DNA from: Eublepharis macularius
Taxonomy: Eukaryota; Chordata; Lepidosauria; Squamata; Eublepharidae
Reading direction: 5' to 3'
Assembly: GCF_028583425.1 (NCBI RefSeq)
Contig: NC_072807.1
Span: 30,199,001-30,263,000, forward strand
Length of the DNA: 64,000 bases
Shown here: positions 23,001 through 38,000 of the stretch, one piece after another
Layout: each line of letters starts with the position of its first letter
How positions within the stretch are numbered: the first letter of the stretch is position 1
Position numbers and translations under genes: made by a program
Notes under the pieces: generated by a model
Databases searched by the model: none
What the model was told of the DNA's origin: nothing
What the model saw: the letters and a program-made list of their open reading frames with translations, nothing else

Positions 23001-26000
23001 ATCTTTCTCTTCAACTGCAGACCAACACAGTTATCCACCTGAAACTTTTTTCAGATAGATGGATATATTTGAAGTGCCCCAATAACAAAAGCAATTACTA
23101 AGCACTGACCTACATTTCATAGATCCTTACTTCTGAGCACCGTTCACTTGCTAAAGCAATCTTCTGGATAGGTTTTTGGAAAGACAACTTCTTCATGGCT
23201 GTTAAACATGCTTTCTGCCATCTCAAAATTTTAACATTTTAACTCCTAGTTCTCTCAAATTTTATCCACATCCTCCTTAACCTATGGTACTGAGAGTGGC
23301 TGTCGTGCTGCAGCTAAGGTACAATTACTATTTTGATGTTAAAAAGTTAAAAAAGATTAGGGGGCTATAGCCTCCAAGGCTTTCTTGTAGGTCTCTCAGA
23401 TGTACCTTTGAACTAATCTAACACTTGAAAGGAGTTGGAGAGGGGGCAAGACTGAATTCTTCCCCTGGGGTCACCAACATATGGAACCAGATTTATATTC
23501 CATTTTTCTCTTCTTGAGCATTTAAGTGGGCAATGAAACAAACTTACCCAGTTTCCTTTAGAAGCCAATGCTTAGGTATGCAGGTTGGAGAGAGCATTAT
23601 TAAAGTAACTTTATACTACAGAATACTTACCACTTGTATTGTTCCTGAAGGAGGTACCCGATAACCCCTTTTACCAAGAGATTCCAGAGCAATTACACCC
23701 TGGGAAGAAGGAGGAAACCAAAAAACTAGGGTTATAAACATGCAAAAACTCTCTTGCGCAGAATGACATGTAACACATTGCTTAGGAACCAGCTAATAAT
23801 CTCCTGCTTTCAGTCCATACCTTGTGCGGTGCCAGTATAAGTAAACGTAAGTATTTGGCAAGCAGAAAAGCAGGGAATCCATCTCCCATAGATTTTTTTA
23901 AAATCACTTCCCACTATAGAATACAAAGCTACCTTTTTGTGAACAACCACCACCCTGCCCCACTGGAACCTCACTGGGTGACCTTGGGACAGTTACACAA
24001 CTCTTGGCCTAACCTATCTCACAGGGTTGTTTGTAAGGATAAAATAAAGTTGGGAAGAGTGATGTATACTGCCCTAAGGTCCTTGGAGGAAAAGCTACTA
24101 AATAAATGCAGACACTTTTTTTGTACTCAGGTTCCAAAAAGTAAGCTGTGCACAATAATGTAAGAAAACAGTCAAGCGGGGACTTTCCAGAATATGATGA
24201 TGTAACAATGTCTGTAGGAGACTGCCATACTATGTAAGTGGCTTCATACAAACACTGGTATGAAGACTACTTCTTTGAATTATGAGGTTTATTTATTTAC
24301 TTAATTTATACCCTGCTTTTGTTCCCAGTCAGGACCCACAACAGCTCACATCATTCTCCTCTCCTCAATTTTATCATCACAACAACCCTGAGAGGTAGGT
24401 TAGGCTGAGCATGTGTGACTGGCCCAAGGTCAACCAACAACCTGCAGAGCGGGGATTGAAACTTGGGTGTCCCAGACCCTATTCCAGTGCTCTAACCACT
24501 ACACCACTGTTGGTTTTTTCCATCATAAGAAGGTACTGGGATTTAGTGAGATACACAGAAATAGGCTCCACTGATTTTCATGGGTAAAGCGAAGGTTTTT
24601 TACCATATAAGGAGAGGGAGCGTTGTCATCAGAAACACTGTAGAATGAAACTTCAACTGGAAGAGTCATGTGAGTTGGACAGAAAACACCACTTGCTCCT
24701 ACTTCAGCCGTGAAGCCATCGACAATGCCCAGGGGATCTAAACGATAGTTCAACACGGACTCCTGAAGGAAGAGACAAAAAAACCTTTTGTTGAAAAAGC
24801 CACCTTCAGGGGGGTGGGGCTGTATTGACATCACTAATCTGACTGACTAAAGCTGCCATCCTAAACACATTGACTGAAGTAGAGAACAAGCGCCAAAGAA
24901 TTCAGGGGGCCTTGCTTCTAGAGAAAGCATGCTCAGGAGGACAACAGCGCTTGTGCCATGGCAGTACACCAGTTACAAAAACAACAGAGGAGGTTTAGAA
25001 TATGTTCAATACCTCAAAGTTTCCAAGGAGGCTAAGACTAGTTACGGGTGGTGCGCTGGAACTCAGAAATGGTTTTTCGTGGGCATCTGGGTCATTCTCT
25101 TTGCTCATACAATGTTGTGGGCTATTTAAGAACGTAAGAAATCAAAAGTTACTACTTTCCCCCACCTCAACCATGGTTATATGCATACAAGTAATTTGTT
25201 TTCCAGAAGCAGCAACTTCTGAACTACAGTTTTTTTTTACAGTTGAACGCCAGTCCGTCACAAAAAAAAGTGTGCACGTCTTTCATTCGCAGACAAATTA
25301 CAGTTATGCCCAGTAATCCTTTCAAGTTAATGTGGTACTTGAAAGCTAAAGGAACGTACAGAACTTTGGGGCTGCAGCTTCAACTAAGATACTCTCGGAA
25401 CCAACTCCTGAATGCTCATAATTCTCACAGATTCTGCTTTCATTAATTTGCCATTTTGAAGTGTACATTTCTGCCCGGCATGCACAATCTAGTGTATACA
25501 GAGGCATCTTTCCACACAATCATTTTGATACAAGAATCGTTAAGATTCACCCCAGCATTCTTCACAAGGCTGCTCTGCCTTCCTCAATGCAAGCCAGGAA
25601 TGAAACTGTCTTAAACCTGCCACTTAAAACAAGACCAGACCTTCCAGACCCTGGTCATATTGCTTAATCTGGGGTACTGTACCATTAACAAGATTTCATT
25701 ACGAGTAAGACTGAAAACGTCTTTGTTTTTTTGTATAGTTTTAAATCACAGCATCATACGTGCCTTATTTTATGGGAAATATTTTACTAAATTACGCAAG
25801 GTTCATTATTTTAGAAATTTGCATCATAGGAATGCAAACAATGGTTACAAAATATATAAACTAGCTGCGTCTGATGCACTGAACATTTGCACTTTTTCCA
25901 AAATAATCCTCCTTGTTCATTCAGCATTACTGTTTACATTTTCTAACGTTTGTATCTTCATAAAAAAATACCTTTTGGAGGACAAACATTTTAACTGTAA

Positions 26001-29000
26001 CAGTGATGCGTCGAGATCAAAACAGCCGGAACGTGTTTTTCTTTCAGGAACCTTAAAATAAGAACACGCACACAGTTAATTAAGTTTAAGGTTTGGATGT
26101 CCTAACACAAAAATTCAAATAATATAGTGCAACACATTATTTGGGGGGGTTGTTGTTGTAAATGGAAGCAAGTCAGACAATACAGCAGACAATCCACTGA
26201 CAAGCTGGGAATGAATGTCCTGTTTGAAAAAAAATGGCCCTGGGGTATCTGGCAGCGTGGTTCTCTATAGCATGATGCAGAATAATTTATAGTTTTCTTT
26301 TCCAACTGTGTTGTGCTATTAGAATTTTAAAAATTATTGTAAAATAATTACTGATAAACAAACTTCCAAAGGTAAGATGAAGTAAAAGGTTCATTGATTT
26401 GATATTTTAACCACAACACTTGGCATGGCAGAAAATCCTCTTTGTTAGAAATCTCTACTGACCCTAAAGGGGATCAGTACATGAAAGAGAGGTGTGTACA
26501 TCCAAGCACAGATGTGCCCTTGGATGGCGATCTAGACTTGGGTATAAATTACAAAGTAACAGTGCCACGAAGGAGTAAATAACAGTTAACTGTAGAAAGT
26601 GCAGTATAGTATCAGCTTTTTCCACTCATTATAAAAGGAAGAAAAGGTAAGAGCAATAAAATACAAACTTACAGGGCTTGAAAGCAGAGGCAACCCAGTT
26701 CGAGGATGGAAAGCCTTAGTAGAGGTCCCGTCCAAATGGTGAAAATTGTTTCTCCGCCAAACATGTTTAAGTGGTATTGTTCTCTGTCCAAAGAAAGGGG
26801 GAGGGGGGATTTGGCTATATATCAGACAGCAATATAGCTAAAATACAGTTCTTCCAAGCATTCTAGCAATATGCAAGAGTGATTTATGCCAGGTAAGTTC
26901 TTATCGTCTAGGGTATGCAATTTCTGCAGTTGATATAACAGTTTGGATTTGAACCCAGGCTTGCCCTCTGTTTCGGCTGCTAGTGGGGGAAATGGCAGAT
27001 CCAACGCATGCAGAGTCTATGATACTAAGTCCATTTGTGGGAGATATTCCAACAACACACGTTACAATCCTTGTTTTGGAAGGAGGAGGGGGACCTCTTG
27101 AGGCTTTCAATTTAGTGCCAAAGCACTGAACTGAAAGAAACGGAAGCCTCCCTTGCAGATGTGCCTCCGGTAGCTCATTTTAAGATTACAGCCCATTTTA
27201 AAAACTATAATTTGACAATTTAGCTTTTTGAAAGAAACGCATTTACATTTCTATCCCAGTAGCTCATGCACGCTGACTCAGCTGTTAGTCCCATTATTCA
27301 CCAACAGGCGATGTTTATTTATATATATTAAAAAATCAAATTATAGCACATAGGTCCCAGGGGTTGCCAAATCAAAGTGAAGGGGCACTGTGACGCTGAA
27401 AAGCTTTCCTCAGATGTTCTATTTTATAGCCTCGTGATATTTTGAGATAATCTTTTAGAATGCCATATCAGGCATTCTGTGTGTATTAGAAAACACTATG
27501 AGGAAAGCAACTTACAGGTATGAACTTTCACATACAAAGAGTGTTTTTAAGGTGCTTTCGATGGAAATATTGACCCACGAACCATGAAAATTACCATACT
27601 GTTGGGGGCTAGAGCAGGGATGGCAGCTTTCAAATACCGAGCCATTGTGCTAGGATTCAGATCTACCCCGCACCCCACTGCTAGCAATTACTATCCTGAA
27701 GCTGGTGTTAATTACTTTAAGGAAAGACACTAAAGAAAGTTAAAACACCACTCACCAGCACCTCTGCGTTCCTCTTTTGTTCACACAGAGCCAAGCCATC
27801 TTCTGCGGGCTTCTTCTGAGTGCGTTTTTGAACTTCATAGTCCGTCGGGTCTTCATTCTCGTCATGTGTGTTTTTAACTTTTTCTTGTTTGTTTTTGCAT
27901 TTGAAACTTTCATGGTCTTTATGTAAATAGTTTTCAATACTAGTGAGCTGGGAGTTCTGTTCGCAAGTATTTGGTTGTTTAGAGTCTTGATTTAAGCGCT
28001 TATGTTCGCTTCTGTGCAATTTGTCAGGTGCCTGTGTTACAGTCACTTTAATATTTTCAAGTATTCTAGACTGATCCAATGATGGATTGTTGAAACAGTC
28101 TGCGTTGCCATTTTCACTAGCGATTGTTTTGTCCTTAAGCTTATCTGTGCAAATCAGTTCGTTGCTACAGCTGAAAGGGGAACACTGCTTGGCAATACCT
28201 TTGTATACAGCTCGAGGTTTGCGGGGAGAACTGGAAAGTACCGCTTCCAATTTATTTGCCAGTTCCAATCTATTATCTTCTTTCTTACATGATTGGATCA
28301 TAAAGGGCAATGGACTTGTACTTCTACTGGAAGGAGACTGCTGAAATGTATTTTGGACTATTTCGTTGGGGTCTGCAAGAAGCAATTTTCTTCTTGCCTG
28401 GGGTTTTGGAGAAATGTTCAATTCAGCGTCATATCTAAAAGAATTAAAGGGGGTTGCTGGTGTTTTGCCCACTGCTTTTAGGTTGTCTTCCAATGAATTC
28501 AACCTTGAACTACAGAAGGAATTGGATGAAGTTTCCCTGCCTTTCTTCAGCAGGCTGTCATCTTCACAGGAATTAGGAAAACACTTTGAATTTACTGAAC
28601 TAATTTCATGCATGTTAAACACAGGATGAGTAACATGTGAAGTTGGTGGATCACAGTGAATCAGGTGTTGGGCAATCCTAGCAATGACCTCCTGCCGCTC
28701 CTGAAGTAAAGAACTTATCAGTGGGTTCGTTTCCTCTATAGATGGGCGGGAGCGCTGGGTCATTGGACTCTGGGAGCTGGATAAAGATTTTTCTGGTATC
28801 ATTCGGGCTTTTCCTACATTGCTGTTTTCTGATGCAGACGGTTCTAAGCTAGCAGTAGAACCGGAGGATGGTTCCTTTCCTTTTTTCAGAAAACTTTCAT
28901 CTTCTTGTGTGCTCCGTGCAGCTTTCAAGTTAACCAAACCTGTTTCGTTCATGTTGAACGGTCGCCCCATAATAGGCGACGTTGCTGGATCACAGTGAAT

Positions 29001-32000
29001 CAAATGTTGGGCAATCCTTGCTATAACCTCCTGCCGCTCTTGAAGTAAAGAGCCTATCAAAGGAATAGAATCTCCTAACGAATGACGGGAAGGGTAGCCA
29101 TTTTGGCAGTCAGATGAAGGCTTTAATGCTCTCTCTGAGGTCTCCTGCGACAATTTCTTACTATCAACAGCAGCTGCATAGCACTGAAGCTTGGACTCTG
29201 ATGCCCTAAAGTCCGACCCGAGCCCAGTTGATGGATAAAGTTTCATGGTTCTGACAGCTGTACCAAGCTCAGGGCCTTTTTTTGCATTCGGCACACCTTC
29301 AGGCCACATCAGTTTGCCACGTGAGCGCTGTGAGGTGGGTGTCTTGCATTGCTCTGCCTTGATGGAATCACAGTGCTGATGTCCACTGCGCTCTTCTATC
29401 CTCGTTTCATAAAAGCCAAGGTTGGTGTGAATACTGCAGGTCAGGACTGGATAGTTAGATTGTCTCGGCAAGGACTGGACACTGACTTTCAAGGCCACGT
29501 TGTGAGAAACATTAGGGACAGGGAAAAAATGCTCAGTTGGCGTCTGGGAAAAATTCCACTGCAGGTCTACATGTGCCGCGCTCACTCTGGAATGTTAAAC
29601 ACAAGGGATGTTGGTATTTTAAGGTAGAACCACCTCTTTACATGCAAGTACAACAGACATCTACTTTTAGAAGGAAGGGAGAACTATGAATAAACAAAGA
29701 TCCTGCAAACATCAATGATCACTAAGAAGAAATGAATAGCAGTTGGTGAGTCAGACATACCTGTAGAGAATATTGTGTGGGACTGCTCCATGTGAAACAC
29801 TCAGCCAAGCACTTAACTGAGAAAAGAACACAAAAGAGCGGACAGCCAATAAGAGGGTCTTCTCTTCGATAAATCGATCGCCACTTCTAAAAATATATCC
29901 AGAGAGAGAGAGAGATACTGATGAAACCATTACACAGAACAACAAAAGAGTATTTTGGCATTAATATGGTTAAGTATAAATATTGGGGGTTGGGATATTT
30001 TCTTATTATATAGTAAGATTTCCTTTCCTATGCTAAGAAATTTTTTAAACATCCTGCAGGAAAATGTGATCCAATGGAGAGTTAAAAAGCACACAAATAG
30101 ACATACAGTTTTATCAAAAAAATAAATAAAACCCAGCAGTAACTACCAAAAGCAATTTTGCTCTTCAATTAAGTATATTTAGATAAAGTTAAGCACAAAC
30201 TTTTAAGAATGTAATCTGGAATAGAAAGTTGAGCAGCTTTCCCATTTGTTGATTCATTTATCTGCTCCAAGTAGCTGTAAAACCATTACGATACATCAGG
30301 GAGCCCCGTGGCGCAGAGTGGTAAGCTGCAGTACTGAAGTCCAAGCTCTGCTCACGACCTGAGTTCGATCCCGGCAGAAGCTGGGTTCAGGTAGCCGGCT
30401 CAATGTTGACTCAGCCTTCCATCCTTCTGAGGTCGGTAAAATGAGTACCCAGTTTCCTGGGAGTAAAGTGTAGAGGACTGGGGAAAGCAATGGCAAGCCA
30501 CCTTGTAACAAAAAGTCTGCCAAGAAAACGTCATGATGCGACGTCCCCCTATGGGTCAGTAATGACTCAGTGCTTGCACAGGGGACTACCTTTGCCTTAA
30601 CTATACATCAATACTTTGTACAGGCAATTAATACGTAAAAGTTTCAGGAAAATAAGCCATTCAAATATTATGCTTTCATTTCATTAATAGTGAAATGGAA
30701 TCTTATAAAACGGATTTAAAACCTAAAATGAAACCCATCGCGCATCAGATGTTTATACTCAAACTTTGTAGTAATCTTAGGATGTTCAGAGCAACCCATA
30801 TATACAAACTTACTGTCTTGGAACTGGCTCCAAAGTCCATCTCTCTAGTAACAAGGCATCTTGCTTGACGGCAGGATCATTTAAGTCATTCCCTTCTGTG
30901 GTGGGCCCTTCATCGCTGTAGCAACAGTCTGGAAGTAGCATCACTTCTACCATGATAGGAATATTATTCTTCCAAAGCAGAGTAACCTCAGACCTAGTGC
31001 GCCGAGCTTGACGACACTTGAGCAAAAGAATTGGACAACAAACGATAAGATTTAAACCTTGTGTGCCAACAACCTAAATGGAGCTGGGGCCAAGTCTGCA
31101 CAGATGCAAGTGTGTTTTATTAAAATGCCAACAGAGCTTTGTGGCACTTTGAAATTTTTTGTGGCGTAAGATTCATGATCCAGAGTTGACTCTGTCAGAT
31201 ACATGAAGCATTATATTCAGTAGGTATATATATATATATATATCAGCTGGTTTATATACGCCTCAGTAGGTAGTGTTACATATCAGTAAGCAGAATGTGT
31301 GTGTGTTATCCTTCGCATGCACACCGAACAGCATTAGGGGAGGGGGTAACTGAAAAGAAAGGCCAGAAGACTAAGTTTCCCAGGAAATTACATTGAACAG
31401 TACAGATCAAAGCAAGATCTGGTCAAAAGAGTAAAGAATCCACTCAGAGTGCTTATGGACCAAGCTCAAGCACAAATGATGAATTAGCAGGATAAATGTG
31501 AATGGCGTACACAAATCCACACGAAGGAACGATTACTTTTCAAAGTGCGCTGATCACCTGAAGCCCAACTGCATCAAATCAAAATGAATTCCAACTGAGC
31601 CTCCCTCTGAAACTTTTTCACTGAAGTAGTGAAGCCTTTCATTCTACTATTGAATGTCCAGAGGGCTTGAAATGTTTCCTCCGCTTCTAATGTTTCCATT
31701 CTTTTAACACCCAATTTCCATTTACTTGCAATGGGTCTGCCCAGGAAGAGTAACTGTTCCCCATTAAAGGTTTTCTGCCAACCGTATCTTACTTTGCTAA
31801 TTCATTCACTGGGAATTCTGTGTGGATCATTTGCTCTTGTGACTGGATCTTGTTTTCCTCTGTGCTGTGCAGAGTTATGAATACACCTATGTCCTCAGGA
31901 AACTGCACCTTCTGAGTTCTCCCCACCATTCCTTTTGTGCTATTCAGCTTGCTCTGCCTACTGCTTACTTCATGCAATGGACAAAATGGATTCTAGTTTA

Positions 32001-35000
32001 CAAAAAAGCAAGTGTCACGTTACATTCACTAGCCGTTAAGATGCACAAGATGTTCTAAGATTTCAGCTGCAGCAGGCTGACATAGCTACACCCCCCCACC
32101 CGCCCTTTATTTAACCAAATCAGAGGATGAATATATTGAGATGACTACAGGAAGTTTATTAATGCGTATTTGAAGAAGTGACTCCACTTTCTCCTCAAAA
32201 GCACTATCCTGCTCCATCGAAATTGTATAATTAAAGCATTCCAGTTTCTATGGCCAACACATCCAAAAGATGTTCAACTGCTTTGGCTTTCCAAATATAA
32301 TAGATGGTCCCAATTTAAGATGAACTACAGGTGGCACAGAATATTCGATATGAACCCAAATTCAGAAATTTAGACAGTTTGCTAGCATATGACTCCATTT
32401 ATATTATCCTAATACTGTTTCACTATTTACGTCTTCTGGAACTACCTGGATGCTCGAATATATATACATACATATTTTCCCCCTTTTCAAGGGATACAAG
32501 TTAGAATGTACAATTCTAGGTTTCTTTTCCAAAGTCTGGAGAACTCTTGAGTAGGGGTGTGCACTGGAAAAAGATTCAGGTTTCCAGCTTCGGATTTACC
32601 CGAAGCGGGAAAACAATCCGGAATACCCCTAAACCCGAAGCGGCAAGCTGCTTCGGGATTTGAGCATTTCAGCCGCTTTGGTATGCTCCGTAAAAATTCA
32701 GAGCATACAGAAGATCAAAGCAGGACCTCCCACTGGCTTTTTCACCCCGATGGGAGGGGGGAAGAGGGAGTTCCTCTTTTCAGCACTCCTCTTTTCAGCT
32801 CTGCTCTGAGCTTTGAAAGTTTCCAGGCTGACCTTTTCAACCAATGAGAAGGAAGAAGAGGGAGCTCTCTCTTCCTCCCTCCAACTGGGGGAAAAACCTG
32901 TCGTGGAGTATTTCAAAGCTCAGAGCAGAGCTTTTCAGCGCTGCTCTGAGCTTTGAAAGTTTCCAGGCTGGCTTTTTCATCCAATAGGAAGGGGAAGAGA
33001 AAACTCCCTCTTCCCCTCCCCCTCCCATAGGATAAAAAAAGCTGTCGGGAAGCTCTGAGAGCCCGAAGCTTCCCGAAGCATTCCGAAACACTTTAGAAAG
33101 TTTTGCTTCGGGATTTCTGAATCAGCTCAGCAATGCTGGGGCTGATTCGGGAACCCCGAAGCATTACAAATTGGGCCCAATTTGGGGAAAAACCCTGAAT
33201 CAGAGACCCGAAGTGCACACCCCTACTCTTGAGCATCTAGATGTCTCACCAATGCTTAACAACAGACTATTAGATATTAGCAGCAAATATTGTTATTGTG
33301 CTTGAAGGTCAAGGATGTAGTATGTTCTTGAACTGTAAATTTTGAAAACATTTAGCAAAAAAAAGTTTTAGTCTATAAAATATTTCTTGTTGACAGGTTG
33401 AACACCACCTTCACGTTTACTATTTAATTTAATGGAAGCACCAGTTCAGAGAACAGAGTCAACAACAACAATTGAGAACATTACTTGTCATACCTGGGCC
33501 AGTTTGTCACTGCATTCATGCTTAGCTGTTACTGGCTGACCCGATTGCGCTGGAGGGCAGTGGAAGCCTTCAGTTCTACCCTTTACAGAATATTCTGGTG
33601 TTCTACCTTCAGTAATCAGGAAGGCCAAGTTGACAAGGAACTCTTCTGCTTCGTATTCGAAGTATTCATCTAAAGTGTCTAATACAGAGAACAAAGCACC
33701 CAATTATAGATGAGCACCAATACAAATTATCAACCATATACATGGTTAAGTTTCTTTGGCAAAACTTAACCATGTTCCATTTCATTATTCCTTTCAAAAC
33801 AGCACACAGCTTGCTATGCCACATATTATGTTACTAAAAAACAAAAATCAAATATTCTCTAAGTGAGTTCTACTACTGGTCTCTAGTAGAGGTCAAGCCA
33901 TTTTATATAACAGTAAAGCCTCTGTCTAGACAGCTTTGATTTCCTGCACTGAGAGTGCCAGGCAAGGACTCTATGATATCTACATATACTCATTATAAGT
34001 AAGGGTGCCCTTTTTCTCCAAGGTATACACTACAGCACAGAACTAACAATGTAGTCACCTTCTGAAAGGGCCCTCTGCAGAAAAGACCCTGTTAAGTGCC
34101 TACGAAATAACTGCTTCGCCTCTAAATATCTGAGATCCAGGTAAATTGGTGATTTATGTCCTCCAATCCATGATAGGGGTCAAAGTTCAGTATCAGTTAG
34201 ACGAGCCTGTGTGGTTTAGTGGTTAGAATGACTAGCATCTGGGAGACCAAATACTGAACCCCACTCTGCCACGGAAACCTGTTGAGTGTCAGTCACACGT
34301 ACTCAGCCTTGCCTCCCTCACAGGATAAAATGGGGAAGAGGAGAATGGTGCAAAGCCACTTTGGGTCCTCACTGGAGAGAAAGGTGGGGTATAAATGAAA
34401 TAAAGGTGCTTACAATTTCTTTAACTTGAAAGCACGCCTTCTTTTACTAAATATGCTTTCAGAAGCAAGCAAGATATACTTTAAAATGCCTCAGTTAAAT
34501 CTCAGATTAAATTGAAATAGCAGAACATGGTTTATCAGCATCTAATCAAAAAATAATCGCCAACCCATCCTTCTAGACATAGGCAGGGAGACTTTTATGC
34601 TACCTTCCTGATAGACCTTAATGTTAATGAATGCTTGATTGGTTAGAAATAAGTTCACTTGCTTCTATAATCTTGGAGGAGGGTGCAGTCTTGCATGTGT
34701 AACTGAAACCTGGTTGGATACTAGCCAGCTACTCTTCTCTCAGTTGACTCCTGAGAGAGGCCTTAATCAACCTTGACAAAAAGGAAGGGGAGGTGGCTAT
34801 AATCCTTCAGAAGTCTTCAGAAAATACCTGGAGCACAGAGTAGCCAATTTTGATTATATATGTCTGGTGTTAGGTACCAGGGACAGGGTTAGGAATTCTA
34901 CTGGTTTGCTCACCAGTGGCCTCTTTGGCAGAGTTGGTAAAGGTGATCTCTGGAATGGTGTTAGAGATGAGAAGACTGACAACTCTTGTCACCTTATCTG

Positions 35001-38000
35001 GCCAGACTAAGAACTTCAAGGCCATCACAGAAACAATGGGGCTGTCCCACATTTTGGGGACCCAACACATGAGAAACACCATACCATTATTTAAAGGAAC
35101 TGCACTAGCTACCAGTCTGCTTCCGCATAAAACTCAGTGTGCCTGCTTTGATATCTAAAGCCCTTTGTGATGTGAGACCCCCGATCTCTCCCAATATGTG
35201 CCCACACACTGGCACAACTGTTATCTGTTGGTGAGCTTTTTCTTTTTGAGAGGAATGCTTGTCCTTTATCGAGTTACAGCATCTTCTGTAGTAAACCCCC
35301 CACATTATGGAGCAGTCTTCAAGAGGAGGTAGGCAGCACTTTCCCTAGCAAGATTCAGAACATTACAGAAGCTTGCCCTGTTTGTGCAGGCCTTTGAATA
35401 CTACATTTGCTTGCTGTTGGCTGGACCAGAGGTCTAAAGCATTCTCTCTTTTGGATTTCCTGAAACAGGAAATAAGTGCCCCCTGCCCCCGAGCCTTGGG
35501 ATTAATGGCAGATAAGGTAAAAACAGCCAATTTATTGCCTTGGCGTTACTTTTTATGGCTTGTATATTGGGGTGATAATCTGTGCTTTTCGGACTATATT
35601 AATTGATTATTAGTTGCTTCATGCTACAAATAAAGAGGACATAACATCATATAATTAAATAATGTTCTACAGAACTGGTCTTCATCCATGGCAAAGATGG
35701 AAAAGCAAACAGGATTTGCTTATTTGCCAGGAATGTGTTTCTACTTCATATATTTGGAAAGCACAAAGGGGCATTTGCAATATTGGTACACTGAATGTCA
35801 TCTTGCCATTTCATAAAGCAAAAGCTCTGGCTTAAATCCATATTCTCTCTGAGAAGCCTTCGCTGGACTAAAAGTAAGAAAACAGCAAGGTTTTTTTACC
35901 AGTGTAGTGCCTTGGCTACGGAGTTGCCTGCTGGAGGCCTCGATTTCAGTTTTCACAAAGACTGCAAGATGTTCTAATTTCAACTGATATCTAATTTTTT
36001 ATTTCTCAGGCATTTTAATGATTGTTTTGTTGCTGTTAACCACTTTGAACTACTGAATAAAACATCTATATTTTTTATTCTGCCCTTCCCTCCATGGAGC
36101 TCACAGCAGCTAACATAAGCCATTGTCGTCTCCCACAACCCTATGAAGTGGGTTGGGTTGAGAACAACGGCCCTAAGGAAACCCAGTCAGCTGCATAGCC
36201 AAGGCGGGATTTCAACAGGGACCCCCGAGCTCCTAGTCTGACACACTAACCTCTCTACTGATGTGCATCTTAAGGAGACAGGTTTTTTTTTAAAATACCA
36301 TTTCATAGTTTGAGGAACTATCTTGGCACAGTAAAGAATGGCACTGTAAAGAACGGTGTAGGGATTCATGTTAAAGGCTAAAGGCTAGAGAGGCAAATGT
36401 TCCTGTTGCAGATGAAACAGTAGTAGGCAAAAATTGCAACAATAAACACCATTTTGCTTGCTTACTCTTCAATGGCCTACATCTCAACAAAAGACAAAGA
36501 AATCAGGGATCTCCATGTAAAAAGACAGAGGTCACTCCCTTTCCTCAAATAAACCTTACAAAACATTAAAAACCGACCTCCTCAAAAAAGTGGTTTGGCT
36601 TCCTCCCTGCTGCGCGCACACACAAAATTTATTTATCTAAAACACTTCTCTCCTGCCTTACCTCCTCAGATTCAAGTATTTATATACTGCCCTTCTGCAC
36701 ACAGTGGGCCTGAAGAAACATCAGTATGTCTCTCTTGTACCTGCTGCCCAGTGAATGGCATGGCAGGCTGTATGTGTGTGTTTGCAATAACTCTTCCAGC
36801 CTAGCTTATCCCAGGATAAGACATTGCCTGGCACCATGTCTCCTTGTGCGGTTAGCAGTTTTTTTTAATAAACTTATTACTCCTGATAAGAGTATAACTA
36901 GAGGTTTTCCCCTGCTATTCGCTAAATTTAAACACATACTGACTACTGACAACACAACAGCCATGTTTATTTACTTACTTGCTCTATTTCTAAACTGTTT
37001 TTCTTCATTGCACAAAGCAGTTTATGGATTCCTGGTTAAACACCATCAGGTACCCCAACCTCCTCGCTTCTGTTTCACTTCTATTTCTGCTTGACACTAA
37101 CATAAGTGCTATGTTATATAAACTGAACCTGCTAACTACTCCTGTGACATTCTGTAAAACAAAACAAGCCCATACTATTTCATGTCGACATGGGATCCTT
37201 TGTGCCGATGAAATATTCCAGCTCAAAGCTTCCATGTTGGGAGGGACAATAGATCACTGTCATTACTGCTCAGGGGTGTTCGAGGCTGAAACTCTCATTG
37301 CCACAGCTTCATTGTTAATATTCAGCATCATTGTCAACAAATCCAACATTGAGGCTCTGCATTAACTCTACATGGCGCTACACCTGTCATCATTAAGACC
37401 AATTAATGCTAGAATATAGTAACCTTTGATACTCAGTGGGAAAGAAGAGATGTGTGGCACCTCAGAAATGCCCTTTAGAGTAAGTTTTACAATGCTGGTA
37501 CGCCTACCATACATAATGGTTTAGAAATCTCAGCTTTTAGTTTTTGCCGCATCTTGTGCCAAGCATGGTTTAACAAGGAACACACAGAGTATTCATTGTT
37601 ACAGTACAAGTCCAGTCTAAACTAGTATAAGGAATTAAAATTCAGCAACCCTCAGTAGATAAAGCAGCAGCTGGGAGTGCTCTTCATAAATTACACTGAG
37701 ATACTTGATTCCAGCAGATGTATAATGTAACAAACCCCCCTGTTTTATGTTTCTATTGCACAGCCCCCCTCCCCTATTGCGAAAACAATGCAGCCCTCAT
37801 TTTGCATTCTGTTTCAGTGGTACCAGTCCAGGCATTTCTAATGATTACAATTTTCAAAAAACATTTATGGTCCACAGTGGTTTCGCTAAAGGAGAGGAAG
37901 CACCCATCTCTCCCCACCCCATCACCACCAAATTGGCAGAATTAGTAAAAAATTATTTCCCAGGCGAGAGACAAGAGTCAGATATGATGACAAGGGACAT

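Larger units (their letters stand above)
19092..23630 (-). other. ATOSA intron between coding exons 10 and 11
   Basis: 4.5-kb intron. It holds CA microsatellites, the ORF1-only L1-like element with an inserted Sauria SINE, and MITE-A remnants. No alternative exon was recognised. Confidence 0.85.
23700..24603 (-). other. ATOSA intron between coding exons 9 and 10
   Basis: 904 bp, with two CORE-type SINEs in opposite orientation (23950-24105 and 24289-24515). Nothing else recognised. Confidence 0.85.
31017..33493 (-). other. ATOSA intron between coding exons 2 and 3
   Basis: 2.5 kb, donor GTATGA. It holds a MITE-A remnant, a TA microsatellite at 31225-31243 and the 674-bp hAT element. No exon recognised. 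Confidence 0.85.

Noticed and set aside
33488-33703. Met of the open frame upstream of ATOSA coding exon 2 as the translation start
   Set aside because: That Met lies before the acceptor TATTAG. The true start is the 16-base coding exon at 57039-57024, which keeps the frame and matches MKPDRD.
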